Below, piece after piece: positions 49,026 to 58,277 of a stretch of 64,000 bases of DNA. Under the pieces are notes generated by a model. The model saw only the letters and a list, made by a program, of their open reading frames with translations, did no database searches and had not been told where the DNA came from. A program made the translations under genes and the position numbers. The DNA lies in the NCBI RefSeq assembly GCF_030931715.1, contig NZ_CP133261.1, positions 496,001 to 560,000 on the forward strand, read 5' to 3'. How positions within the stretch are numbered: the stretch's first letter is position 1; each line of letters opens with the position of its first letter. The stretch comes from Tissierella sp. MB52-C2 (GTDB lineage: Bacteria; Bacillota; Clostridia; Tissierellales; Tissierellaceae).

Positions 49026-49973
49026 ATGATAGAAATTGAAAAACCAAGAATCGAAATTCTAGAGTTGAGCGATGATGAGAGTTATGGAAAGTTTATGGTA
49101 GAGCCTCTAGAGAGGGGCTATGGTACAACCTTGGGAAATTCCTTAAGAAGAGTGCTATTGTCTTCACTACCTGGTGCAGCTGTATCATCAATAAAAATTC
49201 AAGGAGTACTCCATGAATTTTCAACTATACCAGGAGTATTAGAAGATGTACCAGAAATAATTTTAAATATAAAAGGTCTTGCTGCAAAAATATATATTGA
49301 TGAACCAGTGACTCTAAAAATAGAGGCACAAGGTTCTCAAATTATAACAGCAGGAGATATTATTACAGGTCCAGATGTTGAAATAATAAACAAGGATCAT
49401 CACATTGCTACCATAAATGAAGATGGTAATCTATATATGGAGCTTGAATTAGTAAAGGGTAGAGGGTATGTAGTAGCAGATAGGAATAAAAAAGAGGGTC
49501 AGCCTGTAGGTGTTATACCTGTTGATTCCTCATTTACTCCAGTTACAAAAGTTAACTTTACTGTGGAAAATACAAGAGTAGGTCAAATTACTGATTATGA
49601 TAGATTAATTCTAGAAGTATGGACAAATGGAACCATGAATCCAGACGAAGCTACATCTTTAGGAGCAAAAATACTTACAGAACATTTAAATCTTTTTATT
49701 GGGCTAACTGAACATGTTAGTGAAGTGGAAATAATGGTAGAAAAAGAAGAGGACAAGAAGGAAAAAGTTCTTGAAATGACTGTTGAAGAGTTAGATCTTT
49801 CAGTTCGTAGCTATAACTGCTTAAAGAGAGCAGCTATAAATACAGTAGAAGAGTTAACACAAAAGACAGAAGAAGACATGATGAAAGTAAGAAATCTTGG
49901 TAAAAAATCCCTTGAGGAAGTACAAAGAAAACTTGCTGAATTAGGATTAGGTCTCAAAAAATCTGATGAGTAA
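49026..49973 (+). CDS. rpoA: RNA polymerase alpha subunit
   Basis: The 315-residue subunit has an N-terminal dimerisation domain ([36 protein letters not shown]) and a C-terminal domain ([40 protein letters not shown]) that contacts UP elements. I chose ATG 49026, 9 nt after GGAGGG; ATG 49020 is only 3 nt away. Confidence 0.97.
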   Translation: MIEIEKPRIEILELSDDESYGKFMVEPLERGYGTTLGNSLRRVLLSSLPGAAVSSIKIQGVLHEFSTIPGVLEDVPEIILNIKGLAAKIYIDEPVTLKIEAQGSQIITAGDIITGPDVEIINKDHHIATINEDGNLYMELELVKGRGYVVADRNKKEGQPVGVIPVDSSFTPVTKVNFTVENTRVGQITDYDRLILEVWTNGTMNPDEATSLGAKILTEHLNLFIGLTEHVSEVEIMVEKEEDKKEKVLEMTVEELDLSVRSYNCLKRAAINTVEELTQKTEEDMMKVRNLGKKSLEEVQRKLAELGLGLKKSDE

Positions 49974-49996
49974 CAAGGCATGAAGGAGGGATAAAT

Positions 49997-50338
49997 GTGA
50001 CAACATTAAGAAAACTTGGTCGCCCTACAGATCAAAGAAGAGCAATGCTTAGAAATTTAGTAACATCCTTGTTGAGAACCGGAAAAATAGAAACAACAGT
50101 TACTAGAGCTAAGGAAACAAAGAGAATGGCAGACAAAATGATAACCTTAGCAAAAAGAGGGGATTTACATGCTAGACGTCAAGTACTAGCTTATGTATAT
50201 GATGAGGACGTAGTAAAAAAATTATTTGATGAAATAGGACCAAAGTATCAAGAGAGAAATGGTGGATATACAAGAGTATTAAAAGTTGGACCTCGCCGTG
50301 GAGACGGGGCAGAAATGGCTATAATAGAACTAGTATAA
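49997..50338 (+). CDS. rplQ: 50S ribosomal protein L17
   Basis: The 113-residue protein shows [63 protein letters not shown]. It starts at GTG 49997 after AAGGAGGGA. It ends the S10-spc-alpha cluster and is followed by a terminator. Confidence 0.97.
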   Translation: MTTLRKLGRPTDQRRAMLRNLVTSLLRTGKIETTVTRAKETKRMADKMITLAKRGDLHARRQVLAYVYDEDVVKKLFDEIGPKYQERNGGYTRVLKVGPRRGDGAEMAIIELV

Positions 50339-50343
50339 ATGTA

Positions 50344-50376
50344 GGGGATTAAGTTTAAACTTAGTCCCTTTTATTT
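50344..50376 (+). terminator. Terminator after rplQ
   Basis: GGGATTAAGTTT / AAACTTAGTCCC (one G-T pair) followed by TTTTATTTTA. Confidence 0.85.
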
Positions 50377-50378
50377 TA

Positions 50379-50565
50379 TGACCTAACACAGCGAACGGCA
50401 GTGAGCTGATGTAGGTCAAACGCACCTACGCTGTCCGTTTTGCCTACAATTCGCTACGCTCATTGGACAAAAAGGCAATGACAACCAAATTCATATGAGC
50501 GTAGCGAGTAAATGGATTTGAGCTTCGAAGCTACGATGACTTAACCCAACCAACAAACAAATTTT
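50379..50565 (+). repeat. Dispersed hairpin repeat, copy B
   Basis: The 40-nt head (50379-50418) differs from copy A at three sites; two of these restore a base pair (inner stem CAGC / GCTG against CAAC / GTTG). The body carries a second hairpin CAAATTCAT / ATGGATTTG (50486-50494 / 50512-50520) whose loop holds ATGAGCGTAGCGA. The reverse complement of that loop lies at 50451-50463, making a 13-bp inverted repeat. It begins 2 nt after the rplQ terminator. No ORF is present. Confidence 0.8.
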
Positions 50566-50686
50566 AGTTTTTAAATATATTGGTAAGCTTATGCCATAAG
50601 CCTATAAAATTCTGAATTGTAGATTGAACTAAGGATAGCCTTATGTTATATTATAATATGAAATAATAAAAAGCTGAGGGATACTA

Positions 50687-51523
50687 ATGAAGAAAGATAT
50701 AATGATAAAAGTAGATAATGTAACTTATGAATATAAATCCTTAATAGATGATAATATACATCAGGCCGTTAAAGAATTGAGTTTAGAGGTAGAAAAGGGT
50801 GAATTTTTAGTTGTACTTGGGCATAATGGTTCAGGTAAATCTACATTAGCTAAACTTATAAATGGGCTTATTCTACCTACAGAAGGAGATATATATGTAG
50901 CTGGTATGAATACTAAGGATGAGAACAATATATGGAATATAAGGGAAAAGGCAGGTATGGTATTTCAAAATCCAGACAATCAAATAGTTGCTACAATAGT
51001 AGAAGAGGATGTGGCTTTCGGTCCAGAAAATCTAGGTGTCGATCCCAAAGAAATAAGAACTAGGGTAGATAATGCATTGGAAATTGTTGAAATGACTGAA
51101 TATAAGAAACATGCACCACATCTCCTATCAGGTGGTCAAAAACAAAGAGTAGGAATTGCAGGGATTTTGGCAATGAATCCAGACTGTATTATTTTAGATG
51201 AACCTACTGCTATGTTAGATCCCATAGGCAGAATAGAAGTAATGGATACAATAAAGAAGTTGAATAAAAACGAAAATAAAACCATAATATTGATTACTCA
51301 TTATATGGATGAGGCTGTAGAAGCCGATAGGATACTTGTAATGGAACAAGGACAAATAGTTATGGAAGGATCTCCAAGAAATATATTCAAACAAGTTGAT
51401 AAAGTAAAAGAATTGGGCCTAGATGTGCCACAGGTAACGGAATTAGTATATGAATTGCGAAAAGAAGGAATTGATTTAAAAGATGATATAGTATCTATAG
51501 AAGAATTGGTGGAATTGCTATGA
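50687..51523 (+). CDS. ecfA1: ECF transporter ATPase A (EcfA1)
   Basis: The 278-residue ABC ATPase has Walker [11 protein letters not shown]-loop [10 protein letters not shown], the signature LSGGQKQR, Walker [12 protein letters not shown] and the H-loop ITHYMDEA. With EcfA2 and EcfT it forms the energy-coupling module that drives substrate-specific S proteins for vitamins or metals. GAGGGA precedes ATG 50687. TATAAT at 50652-50657 may belong to its promoter. It overlaps ecfA2 by 4 nt. Confidence 0.94.
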   Translation: MKKDIMIKVDNVTYEYKSLIDDNIHQAVKELSLEVEKGEFLVVLGHNGSGKSTLAKLINGLILPTEGDIYVAGMNTKDENNIWNIREKAGMVFQNPDNQIVATIVEEDVAFGPENLGVDPKEIRTRVDNALEIVEMTEYKKHAPHLLSGGQKQRVGIAGILAMNPDCIILDEPTAMLDPIGRIEVMDTIKKLNKNENKTIILITHYMDEAVEADRILVMEQGQIVMEGSPRNIFKQVDKVKELGLDVPQVTELVYELRKEGIDLKDDIVSIEELVELL

Positions 51524-52383
51524 TTATGAAAATAAACAACTTAAATTATATATATAATCCAAATACTCCCTTTGAAAAGAAAGCCTTAGATAATATAAAT
51601 TTGGAAATTAATGAAGGAGAGTTCATAGGTCTAATAGGTCATACTGGCTCGGGAAAATCTACATTAGTTCAACATTTAAACGGATTAATGAAACCAAGTT
51701 CCGGAGAGATAATAATAGATGGAGTAAATATTACAAATAAAGATGTTAATTTAAAGGAAATAAGGCAAAAAGTAGGACTAGTATTTCAATATCCGGAACA
51801 TCAATTATTTGAAGAAACCATATATAGAGATATTGCCTTTGGGCCAAAGAACTTAGGACTCAGTGAAGATGAAGTATTCGAAAGAGTAAAAGAGTCTATG
51901 GAGTTAGTAGGATTAGACTTTGAAGCCTTAAAGGACAGATCCCCATTTGAATTAAGTGGTGGACAAAAGAGAAGAGTAGCCATAGCAGGTGTAATAGCTA
52001 TGAAGCCTAAGATACTGGTGTTAGACGAGCCAACAGCAGGATTAGATCCAAGGGGCAGAGATGAGATATTAGGTGAAATTCAGAAGCTTTATGCCAAAGG
52101 AAATATTACTATAATACTAGTATCACATAGTATGGAAGATGTAGCAAAATTAGTACAAAGAATATTAGTAATGCATAGGGGAAAACTGGAGATGGATGGA
52201 AGTCCACGGGAAATATTTAAGAAAGTTGATGAATTAGAAAAAATAGGTTTAGGAGTTCCACAAATAACAAAGTTTATGAAGATTCTTAAGGAAAAAGAAA
52301 AGGATATTAGAGATGATATATTAACAGTTCACGAAGCTAAAGAAGAAATATTAAGGTTTTTAAGGAGAAAGAAAGATGCTTAA
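51520..52383 (+). CDS. ecfA2: ECF transporter ATPase A' (EcfA2)
   Basis: The 287-residue partner ATPase has Walker [11 protein letters not shown]-loop [26 protein letters not shown], signature LSGGQKRR and Walker [14 protein letters not shown]. The ATGA overlap with ecfA1 (4 nt) and the 8-nt overlap with ecfT imply coupled translation and fixed stoichiometry. ATG 51526 is a possible alternative start. Confidence 0.94.
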   Translation: MIMKINNLNYIYNPNTPFEKKALDNINLEINEGEFIGLIGHTGSGKSTLVQHLNGLMKPSSGEIIIDGVNITNKDVNLKEIRQKVGLVFQYPEHQLFEETIYRDIAFGPKNLGLSEDEVFERVKESMELVGLDFEALKDRSPFELSGGQKRRVAIAGVIAMKPKILVLDEPTAGLDPRGRDEILGEIQKLYAKGNITIILVSHSMEDVAKLVQRILVMHRGKLEMDGSPREIFKKVDELEKIGLGVPQITKFMKILKEKEKDIRDDILTVHEAKEEILRFLRRKKDA

Positions 52384-53173
52384 AGATATAACTATAGGTC
52401 AATATTTTCCTGGTGATACTATAATTCATAGATTAGATCCAAGAGTAAAGATAATTATAATTTCATTATTTATAGCATCACTATTTTTTATAAATAGTTT
52501 TATTCCTTATATATTTATAGTAGGATTTATCCTCCTAGTAGTTAAAATATCAGGAGTACCACTAAAATTTATTTTAAAGGGAATCAAACCTCTTTTATTC
52601 ATTATATTGATAACTTTTTCAATAAACATATTTATGACTAAAGGGGAAGTATTATATGAGTTAGGACCACTGACCATTACAAAGGAAGGAATATACTTGG
52701 CTACCTTTATGGCTCTAAGGCTGATTTTCTTAATTACAGGAACTTCGCTTCTTACTCTTACCACATCACCTATAGCTTTAACAGATGGCATAGAGAAGCT
52801 ATTATCACCATTTAAAAGGATTGGACTACCAGCCCATGAGTTAGCTATGATGATGACCATAGCCTTAAGATTTATTCCTACTTTACTGGAAGAAACAGAT
52901 AAGATTATGAAGGCACAAATGGCTAGAGGAGCTGATTTTGAGTCGGGGAATATCCTGAGCCGTGCAAAGAATTTAGTACCACTTTTAGTTCCTTTATTTA
53001 TAAATGCCTTTAGAAGGGCAGATGAACTTGCTACAGCCATGGAAGCCAGATGTTATAGAGGCGGAGACAATAGAACTAGATTAAATGAATTGAAACTTAA
53101 GAATTTAGATATAGTCTCTTTAATATCTATGACTGTATTCTTTGGACTTATTATAAGTACAAGATATATATAG
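52376..53173 (+). CDS. ecfT: ECF transporter transmembrane protein EcfT
   Basis: The 265-residue membrane protein has an N-terminal [19 protein letters not shown] segment, about five to six hydrophobic helices, and the two coupling-helix motifs of EcfT (MARGADFES and [11 protein letters not shown], the Ala-Arg-Gly type). It links the ATPases to the S component. No S component is encoded next to it, so this looks like the shared group II module. truA follows by 8 nt. Confidence 0.94.
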   Translation: MLKDITIGQYFPGDTIIHRLDPRVKIIIISLFIASLFFINSFIPYIFIVGFILLVVKISGVPLKFILKGIKPLLFIILITFSINIFMTKGEVLYELGPLTITKEGIYLATFMALRLIFLITGTSLLTLTTSPIALTDGIEKLLSPFKRIGLPAHELAMMMTIALRFIPTLLEETDKIMKAQMARGADFESGNILSRAKNLVPLLVPLFINAFRRADELATAMEARCYRGGDNRTRLNELKLKNLDIVSLISMTVFFGLIISTRYI

Positions 53174-53181
53174 GATATAAA

Positions 53182-53922
53182 ATGAAAAATATTAAGCTTA
53201 CTATTGAATATGAAGGAACGAACTATTCAGGCTGGCAAAAGCAAGATAATGTAATAACGATACAGCAAAAACTTGAAGATGCTTTAGAAACGTTGACAAA
53301 GGAAAAAATAAAACTAATAGGATCTGGAAGAACCGATGGGAGAGTCCATGCCTTAGGGCAAGTTGCTAACTTTTTAACTAATGCAACTATTCCAGGGGGA
53401 AAATATAAATATGCACTGAAATTCTTATTGCCAGAGGATATAACCATAGTAGAATCAAAGGAAGTCGATATAGAATTTCATTCTAGGTTTGATGCCAATA
53501 AAAAGATATATAAATATATAGTATATAATGGGGAATTACCAAGGGCTTTGTATAGAAATTTTTCTTATTATGTTCCTTATAATATAGATATAGATAAAAT
53601 GATTTGTGCTTCAGAATATTTAATAGGAACCCATGACTTTGCTTCATTCATGGCAACCGATTCAAATGTTAAAAGTACCATAAGAACAATCTATAATATA
53701 TCAATAGAAAAGGAAGAAGAACTAATAATTTTTAGAGTGGAAGGAAATAGTTTTCTGAGAAATATGGTAAGAATAATAGTAGGTACTTTGTTAGATATAG
53801 GATTTGGAAGACTTAATGTGGAAGATTTATCTAAGATAATCTTAGGGAGAAATAGAGAATTAGCAGGTCCTACGGCACCTGCCCAAGGATTATTTTTAGA
53901 AAAGGTTTTTTATAATGAATAG
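53182..53922 (+). CDS. truA: tRNA pseudouridine synthase TruA
   Basis: The 246-residue enzyme makes pseudouridine at tRNA positions 38-40. It shows KLTIEYEGTNYSGWQKQ, the catalytic-Asp motif GSGRTDGRVHALGQVANF, and FLRNMVRIIVGTLLDIG near the C-terminus. The conserved ecfA1-ecfA2-ecfT-truA-rplM-rpsI order matches Firmicutes. Confidence 0.95.
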   Translation: MKNIKLTIEYEGTNYSGWQKQDNVITIQQKLEDALETLTKEKIKLIGSGRTDGRVHALGQVANFLTNATIPGGKYKYALKFLLPEDITIVESKEVDIEFHSRFDANKKIYKYIVYNGELPRALYRNFSYYVPYNIDIDKMICASEYLIGTHDFASFMATDSNVKSTIRTIYNISIEKEEELIIFRVEGNSFLRNMVRIIVGTLLDIGFGRLNVEDLSKIILGRNRELAGPTAPAQGLFLEKVFYNE

Positions 53923-53929
53923 GAAAGCT

Positions 53930-53951
53930 TTCACTTGTTCCTGTTTTTTAA
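53930..53951 (+). terminator. Weak terminator after truA
   Basis: AGGAA / TTCCT with a 12-nt loop, followed by GTTTTTTA. The stem is only 5 bp. Confidence 0.5.
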
Positions 53952-54034
53952 AAAAGAATTTTCCATCAATAAGTTTCATAAAATATTGACTATAGTATTT
54001 TAAAAAATTTATTGACTATTGTCAAAAAAACGTC

Positions 54035-54063
54035 TTGACATAGGTAATTACTTGTATTAGAAT
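54035..54063 (+). promoter_or_regulatory. Promoter of rplM-rpsI
   Basis: TTGACA at 54035-54040 and TAGAAT at 54058-54063, 17-bp spacer. An inverted repeat TTGAC-TATT-GTCAA (54012-54025) lies just upstream. Confidence 0.8.
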
Positions 54064-54069
54064 ATATTA

Positions 54070-54136
54070 GAGTGTTTTAAAAAAGCCCCGGAACTTTTTT
54101 AATTTTTATTGCTCAACGCTGTGATAAGGAGGGAAA
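54070..54136 (+). promoter_or_regulatory. rplM leader (candidate L13 leader)
   Basis: The 5' UTR holds a hairpin AAAAAAG / CTTTTTT with loop CCCCGGAA (54079-54100). An L13 autoregulatory leader is known for Firmicutes at this place. The position fits; I could not confirm the consensus by eye. Confidence 0.5.
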
Positions 54137-54139
54137 ATG

Positions 54140-54568
54140 ATGAAAAGCTTTATGGCTAAAACAAACGAAGTTGATAGAAAATGGTATATAATAGACGCAG
54201 AAGACAAAGTCTTAGGAAGATTAGCTACAGAAATAGCTACAATATTGAGTGGTAAAAATAAGCCAATATATACTCCTCATGTAGATACAGGTGACTTTGT
54301 TATAATAATAAATGCAGAAAAAGTAAAATTAACAGGTAAAAAATTAGAACAAAAAACTCATTTCTACCATACTGGATACCCAGGAGGGGGAAGAGAAATA
54401 TCATACAAAAGAATGATGGCAGAAAAGCCAGAAATGGCTATTGAATTAGCAGTAAAAGGAATGCTTCCTAAAAATAGCTTAGGAAGAAATATGATTAAGA
54501 AATTAAAAGTATATAGTGGAGCGGAACATAATCACCAAGCTCAACAACCTGAAGTATACGAATTTTAA
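54140..54568 (+). CDS. rplM: 50S ribosomal protein L13
   Basis: The 142-residue protein shows [65 protein letters not shown] and [23 protein letters not shown] 54140 is 6 nt after AAGGAGGG; ATG 54137 is the other option. A separate promoter sits upstream. Confidence 0.96.
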   Translation: MKSFMAKTNEVDRKWYIIDAEDKVLGRLATEIATILSGKNKPIYTPHVDTGDFVIIINAEKVKLTGKKLEQKTHFYHTGYPGGGREISYKRMMAEKPEMAIELAVKGMLPKNSLGRNMIKKLKVYSGAEHNHQAQQPEVYEF

Positions 54569-54593
54569 TGCTCACGAGAAAGGAGGACTGTAA

Positions 54594-54986
54594 GTGGCTA
54601 ACATACAATTTTTGGGAACAGGAAGAAGAAAAACTTCCGTAGCAAGAGTTAGATTAGTGCCAGGTAATGGTAATATTGTTATAAATAAGCAAGATATAGA
54701 AACTTACTTTGATTATGAAACTTTAAGAGTAATTGCAAAAGAACCACTGATTATTACTGAAACTTTAGATAAATATGATGTTTTTGTAAATGTTCATGGT
54801 GGAGGATTTACAGGTCAAGCTGGAGCTATTAGACATGGTATAGCTAGAGCTCTTGTTGAATCAGATGAAGAACTAAGACCAATAGTTAAAAAAGCAGGAC
54901 ATTTAACTAGAGATTCAAGAATGAAAGAAAGAAAGAAATATGGTCTTAAGAAAGCAAGAAGATCACCACAATTTAGTAAGAGATAG
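54594..54986 (+). CDS. rpsI: 30S ribosomal protein S9
   Basis: The 130-residue protein shows [45 protein letters not shown] and the tRNA-contacting tail [12 protein letters not shown]. It starts at GTG 54594 after AAAGGAGGA. A terminator follows. Confidence 0.97.
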   Translation: MANIQFLGTGRRKTSVARVRLVPGNGNIVINKQDIETYFDYETLRVIAKEPLIITETLDKYDVFVNVHGGGFTGQAGAIRHGIARALVESDEELRPIVKKAGHLTRDSRMKERKKYGLKKARRSPQFSKR

Positions 54987-55000
54987 GAAACGAGAATTCG

Positions 55001-55030
55001 AAAAGCCTCATTTTTATGGGGCTTTTTTAT
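55001..55030 (+). terminator. Terminator after rpsI
   Basis: AAAAGCCTCA / TGGGGCTTTT (one G-T pair), loop TTTTTA, then TTATT. Confidence 0.85.
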
Positions 55031-55095
55031 TATATGCTATAATAATCAAAATATAAATATTGTAATGAGTTGAGGATAGAAATATTGAACGAAAT

Positions 55096-55137
55096 AAAAA
55101 GGGTGGTATCATTTTAATGAAAACCACCCTTTTTTTT
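55096..55137. terminator. Bidirectional terminator between rpsI and the permease
   Basis: AAAAAGGGTGGT (55096-55107) pairs with ACCACCCTTTTT (55123-55134). A T tract follows on the + strand and an A run precedes it, so it can also end the minus-strand permease transcript. Confidence 0.85.
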
Positions 55138-55167
55138 AATAATTCAGCCAATTCTCAGAGGATATTA

Positions 55168-56673
55168 TTAATCCGCCATCATTTCATTTTCTTCTCCAGC
55201 AGTATCGTCTTTACTTGTAAAATTGAATGCTATAAATACTACAGCCATTATTAAATATGCAATAACATAGCTTACATCGTGGAATAGGCTTAATTTAGGT
55301 GCATGTATCAGGCCGATTGCGGCCAACAATGCTGCTATAACTGATGTGACAGATGCTTTTATAAATTGATTATCAATTATAAAAACCAATATTGCTCCCC
55401 AAATCAATGCTATAAACATGGCTCCATTCCCAAGTGGTATAATAGCTGTTGATACTGCTTCTAATGCTTCTGGTGCCGAATTAGCAAATTTACTTTGCAT
55501 ATAGTTAGCTAAGTAAGGTATCATTGCTAATACTACTGCCGGGAAATGCCTTTTTGGAACAGAAGTAAATGATTGTACAACCATAGACATTCCTACAAAT
55601 ACTAGTATTGGAGCTATTACAGGTAATGGTATGATTTCCGATAGTACCGCAATGATACCAAACATTGATGCTATCAAGAAAACTATACCATTTATTATAG
55701 AATAACCTCTTTTTGCATTGGTCCATTTAGCACTTACAGATGCAATATATACGGTAGTTGGGAAGACACCTCCAAATAATGACCCAACTATAATACCAAT
55801 CCCATCTGTTAGCTGACATTTCCCTGCATCATAATTATCTCCTGCAGCTGCCATGGCTTCTACATTATTCATAGTTTCTATGAAATTATAGATAGATATT
55901 GGCAAAAGTACTGCAAACATAGAGACAAACGGTCCAAATAACTGTTTAAATCCTTCAATAAAAGCGAGAGTTGGTAAAGGAGGATAAAATCCAGCGATGC
56001 TCAATCCTTCACTTAATTGGTTGATACTAGCTTCTTTAAAAGTATATGCAATAATAGTACCTATAATAATTGCAAATAGAGTAGAAGGTATTTTAAACGG
56101 CATACGTTTTCTACCTAAAAAACCAATTAAAATGATAGTTAAAGATAATAGACCGATTATAGGTGATTCATAGGTATGAAAGAACATCTGAGCACCTATT
56201 ACTGAAAACGCCACCCCAGCTAAAGCTCCAAGCATGGAAGCTCTAGGGATATGTTTTCTTATAAAGTTACCAATTAAACTTCCTATTACATCTACTAAGC
56301 CACCTAGAAAACAAGCGGCTACCCCTATTTTCCAAGCCAATTCTGGGTTCCCTGTAAGAGCAAGTGCGGGTTGCATTACTGCAAATAAGTAAATAAACAT
56401 TACGGGAGTACTAATTCCGTAGGATAAAGCAGTTACATCAATTCGATTTTCCTTCTCAGCAAGTTGTTTTGCCATATGTGCATAGTAGATGTTACCAAAC
56501 AAAACACTAATGGCAGCTCCGGGAATAATCCTTCCATAAACTATACTGGTGGGATAACCCATTCTAATCAGTGTGATAGCTATAACAACAAAGTTGGCCA
56601 GATTATTCTGGAATAAAGCAAAAAATCCATCAATATCTTCCTTCACAAACAAAGGATATTTGATTTTTTCCAT
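55168..56673 (-). CDS. NCS2/AzgA-like nucleobase permease
   Basis: The 501-residue membrane protein has about 12 hydrophobic segments. It resembles the xanthine/uracil/vitamin C permease superfamily: FALFQNNLANFVVIAITLIRMGYPTSIVYGRIIPGAAISVLFGN at the N-terminus, ALSYGISTPVMF, and NNVEAMAAAGDNYDA...GIIVGSLFGGVFPTTVYI in the second half. Purine uptake is likely, but the substrate cannot be decided. AAAGGAGGAAG precedes ATG 56673. It stands alone on the minus strand with its own operator-like promoter. Confidence 0.8.
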   Translation of the reverse strand: MEKIKYPLFVKEDIDGFFALFQNNLANFVVIAITLIRMGYPTSIVYGRIIPGAAISVLFGNIYYAHMAKQLAEKENRIDVTALSYGISTPVMFIYLFAVMQPALALTGNPELAWKIGVAACFLGGLVDVIGSLIGNFIRKHIPRASMLGALAGVAFSVIGAQMFFHTYESPIIGLLSLTIILIGFLGRKRMPFKIPSTLFAIIIGTIIAYTFKEASINQLSEGLSIAGFYPPLPTLAFIEGFKQLFGPFVSMFAVLLPISIYNFIETMNNVEAMAAAGDNYDAGKCQLTDGIGIIVGSLFGGVFPTTVYIASVSAKWTNAKRGYSIINGIVFLIASMFGIIAVLSEIIPLPVIAPILVFVGMSMVVQSFTSVPKRHFPAVVLAMIPYLANYMQSKFANSAPEALEAVSTAIIPLGNGAMFIALIWGAILVFIIDNQFIKASVTSVIAALLAAIGLIHAPKLSLFHDVSYVIAYLIMAVVFIAFNFTSKDDTAGEENEMMAD

Positions 56674-56727
56674 TAAACTTCCTCCTTTATCTAAATTTAC
56701 TGTAATGCTACCATATTTAACTAAAGT

Positions 56728-56756
56728 GATATATGTATAATTTATACAAAAGTTAA
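56728..56756 (-). promoter_or_regulatory. Permease promoter with operator palindrome in the spacer
   Basis: On the minus strand TTAACT (-35) and TATATC (-10) are 17 bp apart. The spacer holds the 15-bp perfect palindrome TGTATAAATTATACA (56734-56748). A repressor bound there would block the polymerase. The regulator is unknown. Confidence 0.55.
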
Positions 56757-56807
56757 CTTATAATATATTCATTCTTTTTTCTGAGAAACATTATTTTCTA
56801 ACAATTT

Positions 56808-56836
56808 AAGGCTTTTGAAATAAAAGTCTTTTTTTT
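56808..56836 (+). terminator. Orphan plus-strand terminator upstream of cwlD
   Basis: AAGGCTTTT / AAAAGTCTT (one G-T pair), loop GAAAT, followed by seven T. No + strand gene precedes it within 1.8 kb. It may end a small RNA or an antisense transcript. Confidence 0.6.
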
Positions 56837-57021
56837 ATGTCAAAAATTAATTATGATAAATTGATTTGAAAAATAAGATTAGAATAGTTTGAACTAAATT
56901 TTAAAAAGTCCCAAGAATTAGGGTTTAATACCTTTTTATAAAATAATAAAAACTTAATAATTACTATTTCCTAGGAATATCCTTTAAATCAATGCAATAT
57001 ATTTCTATAGGAGGGGATAGA

Positions 57022-57756
57022 ATGAAGTTAATAATCATAAAGAAGAAATATCTTCTAATATCAGCTATATTCTTAATAGTAATTTTAACTTTAGGACTCT
57101 TTATATTAAAAAAATCTAAAATAATGCCAGTTACCTATTTACCCATAGCAAATAAGGTTATTGCCATAGATGCAGGACATGGTGGAGTAGATCCAGGAGC
57201 TGTAAGCAAAAGGGGAATTAAAGAAGATGAAATAAACTTAGAAATAGCACTAAAACTGAAGCGACTAATTGAACAAAGCGGTGGTATAGTAGTGATGACT
57301 AGGTCTGAAGATGAGGGATTATATACAACAGAGGCTAAAACATTACGCCAGATGAAAAGAGAAGATTTATCCAAAAGAAAAGAAATAGTAAATGAAAGCA
57401 ATAGTGAAGTATTTATCTCAATACATTTAAATAGTTTCATTAGATCTACATACTATGGTGCACAGACTTTTTATAAAAAAGACTCAGAAGAAGGGGAAAG
57501 ATTGGCAATAATAATACAAAACGAATTAAAAAATATATTAGATAAAGACAACAATAGGCAACCTCAAGATAGAGATGATATATATATATTAAATGAAGTC
57601 AATATTCCTTCGGTATTAGTAGAGTGCGGATTTCTTTCGAATGCTAATGAAGAACAACTTTTAACTAATGAATCATATCAGGAAAAAATAGCATGGTCAA
57701 TTTATGTAGGAATAATGAATTATTTTAATGAAATGAACTTAGGATACGACTATTAA
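57022..57756 (+). CDS. cwlD: N-acetylmuramoyl-L-alanine amidase CwlD (spore cortex)
   Basis: The 244-residue protein has an N-terminal membrane anchor (IIIKKKYLLISAIFLIVILTLGLFIL) and an amidase_3 domain with zinc ligands in IDAGHGGVDPGA, EINLEIALKL and ISIHLNS, and a catalytic Glu in VLVECGFLSN. CwlD makes muramic-delta-lactam in the spore cortex, needed for germination. I chose ATG 57022 after AGGAGGGGA; the in-frame ATG 56992 has no binding site. Confidence 0.92.
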   Translation: MKLIIIKKKYLLISAIFLIVILTLGLFILKKSKIMPVTYLPIANKVIAIDAGHGGVDPGAVSKRGIKEDEINLEIALKLKRLIEQSGGIVVMTRSEDEGLYTTEAKTLRQMKREDLSKRKEIVNESNSEVFISIHLNSFIRSTYYGAQTFYKKDSEEGERLAIIIQNELKNILDKDNNRQPQDRDDIYILNEVNIPSVLVECGFLSNANEEQLLTNESYQEKIAWSIYVGIMNYFNEMNLGYDY

Positions 57757-57758
57757 AA

Positions 57759-57907
57759 TGTGGATAAATATTGTGGATAAAATTACAAGATGTGAATAAG
57801 CAAAATCAGTTATTTGTCTAACTTTGAGTATTAGACATTTTATTAAAATCATGAGTTTACATAACTTATCCACGGATGGTTGTGGATAATGTTGATAAGG
57901 TGGATAA
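57759..57907. other. DnaA-box cluster
   Basis: Seven DnaA-box-like 9-mers (consensus TTATCCACA) lie in 149 bp. Three are exact, on the minus strand (57759-57767, 57772-57780, 57881-57889). Four have one mismatch: TTATTCACA (57791-57799, minus), TTATCCACG (57866-57874, plus), TTATCAACA (57890-57898, minus) and TTATCCACC (57899-57907, minus). The first box overlaps no coding sequence. dnaA and dnaN are not nearby, so oriC is unlikely; a DnaA-titration or regulatory cluster is the better guess. Confidence 0.75.
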
Positions 57908-57913
57908 ATAAAC

Positions 57914-57941
57914 AGATAGAATAATATATATTATTCTATCT
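57914..57941. other. 28-bp perfect AT-rich palindrome after the DnaA cluster
   Basis: A 14 + 14 bp perfect palindrome with half-site AGATAGAATAATAT. No T tract follows it. It may be the cwlD terminator, an AT-rich unwinding element, or a protein site. Confidence 0.65.
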
Positions 57942-57998
57942 ATCTATTTATCTGACAATCTTAATTTCTAGAAATCCATTTATTGCCAGGGAAATATC

Positions 57999-58009
57999 TT
58001 TTTCGACAA
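57999..58009 (-). promoter_or_regulatory. Candidate Spo0A box
   Basis: TTGTCGAAAAA on the minus strand matches the 0A-box core TGTCGAA. It lies 92 bp after the last DnaA box. A palindromic TTTGTCGACAAA with one mismatch lies at 58149-58160. Confidence 0.5.
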
Positions 58010-58061
58010 GGAGCTTTACTTTAACTGATTTATAGGGAAAAAAGTCGATTTATGATGTTGA

Positions 58062-58256
58062 ATGGATTATAATAAAATATTTAATATAGCAAGAAAATGG
58101 AAAAAGTTATATTTTACTAAATTTAAAAATGAATATAAAGAGGAAGGATTTGTCGACAAATTTTTATCAATCACAAATAGTTGGCTACAATATAGGAATT
58201 ATCACATATGCTGGGCAATATTGTTAAAAAAATTGCAAATTAACAGTATTGCATAA
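58062..58256 (+). CDS. Doubtful small ORF, 64 residues
   Basis: The frame reads MDYNKIFNIARKWKKLYFTKFKNEYK and is basic and aromatic. It has no convincing ribosome binding site, no recognised domain and no terminator. It may be a chance frame or a decayed gene. It lies in the AT-rich interval between cwlD and gcvT. I assign no function. Confidence 0.2.
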   Translation: MDYNKIFNIARKWKKLYFTKFKNEYKEEGFVDKFLSITNSWLQYRNYHICWAILLKKLQINSIA

Positions 58257-58277
58257 TTTTTCTTACTCTTGTATAAT
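58249..58277 (+). promoter_or_regulatory. Promoter of the gcv operon
   Basis: TTGCAT at 58249-58254 and TATAAT at 58272-58277 with a 17-bp spacer. The roughly 105-nt leader to gcvT shows no glycine riboswitch that I can recognise. Confidence 0.6.

Noticed and set aside
56674-57021. Purine riboswitch before the nucleobase permease
   Set aside because: On the minus strand I found no conserved purine-riboswitch core or P1 closing stem; an operator palindrome is the visible element.
57759-57941. This DnaA-box cluster as the chromosomal origin oriC
   Set aside because: dnaA, dnaN, rpmH and the other usual oriC neighbours are absent. Flanking genes are cwlD and gcvT. A titration or regulatory cluster is more likely.
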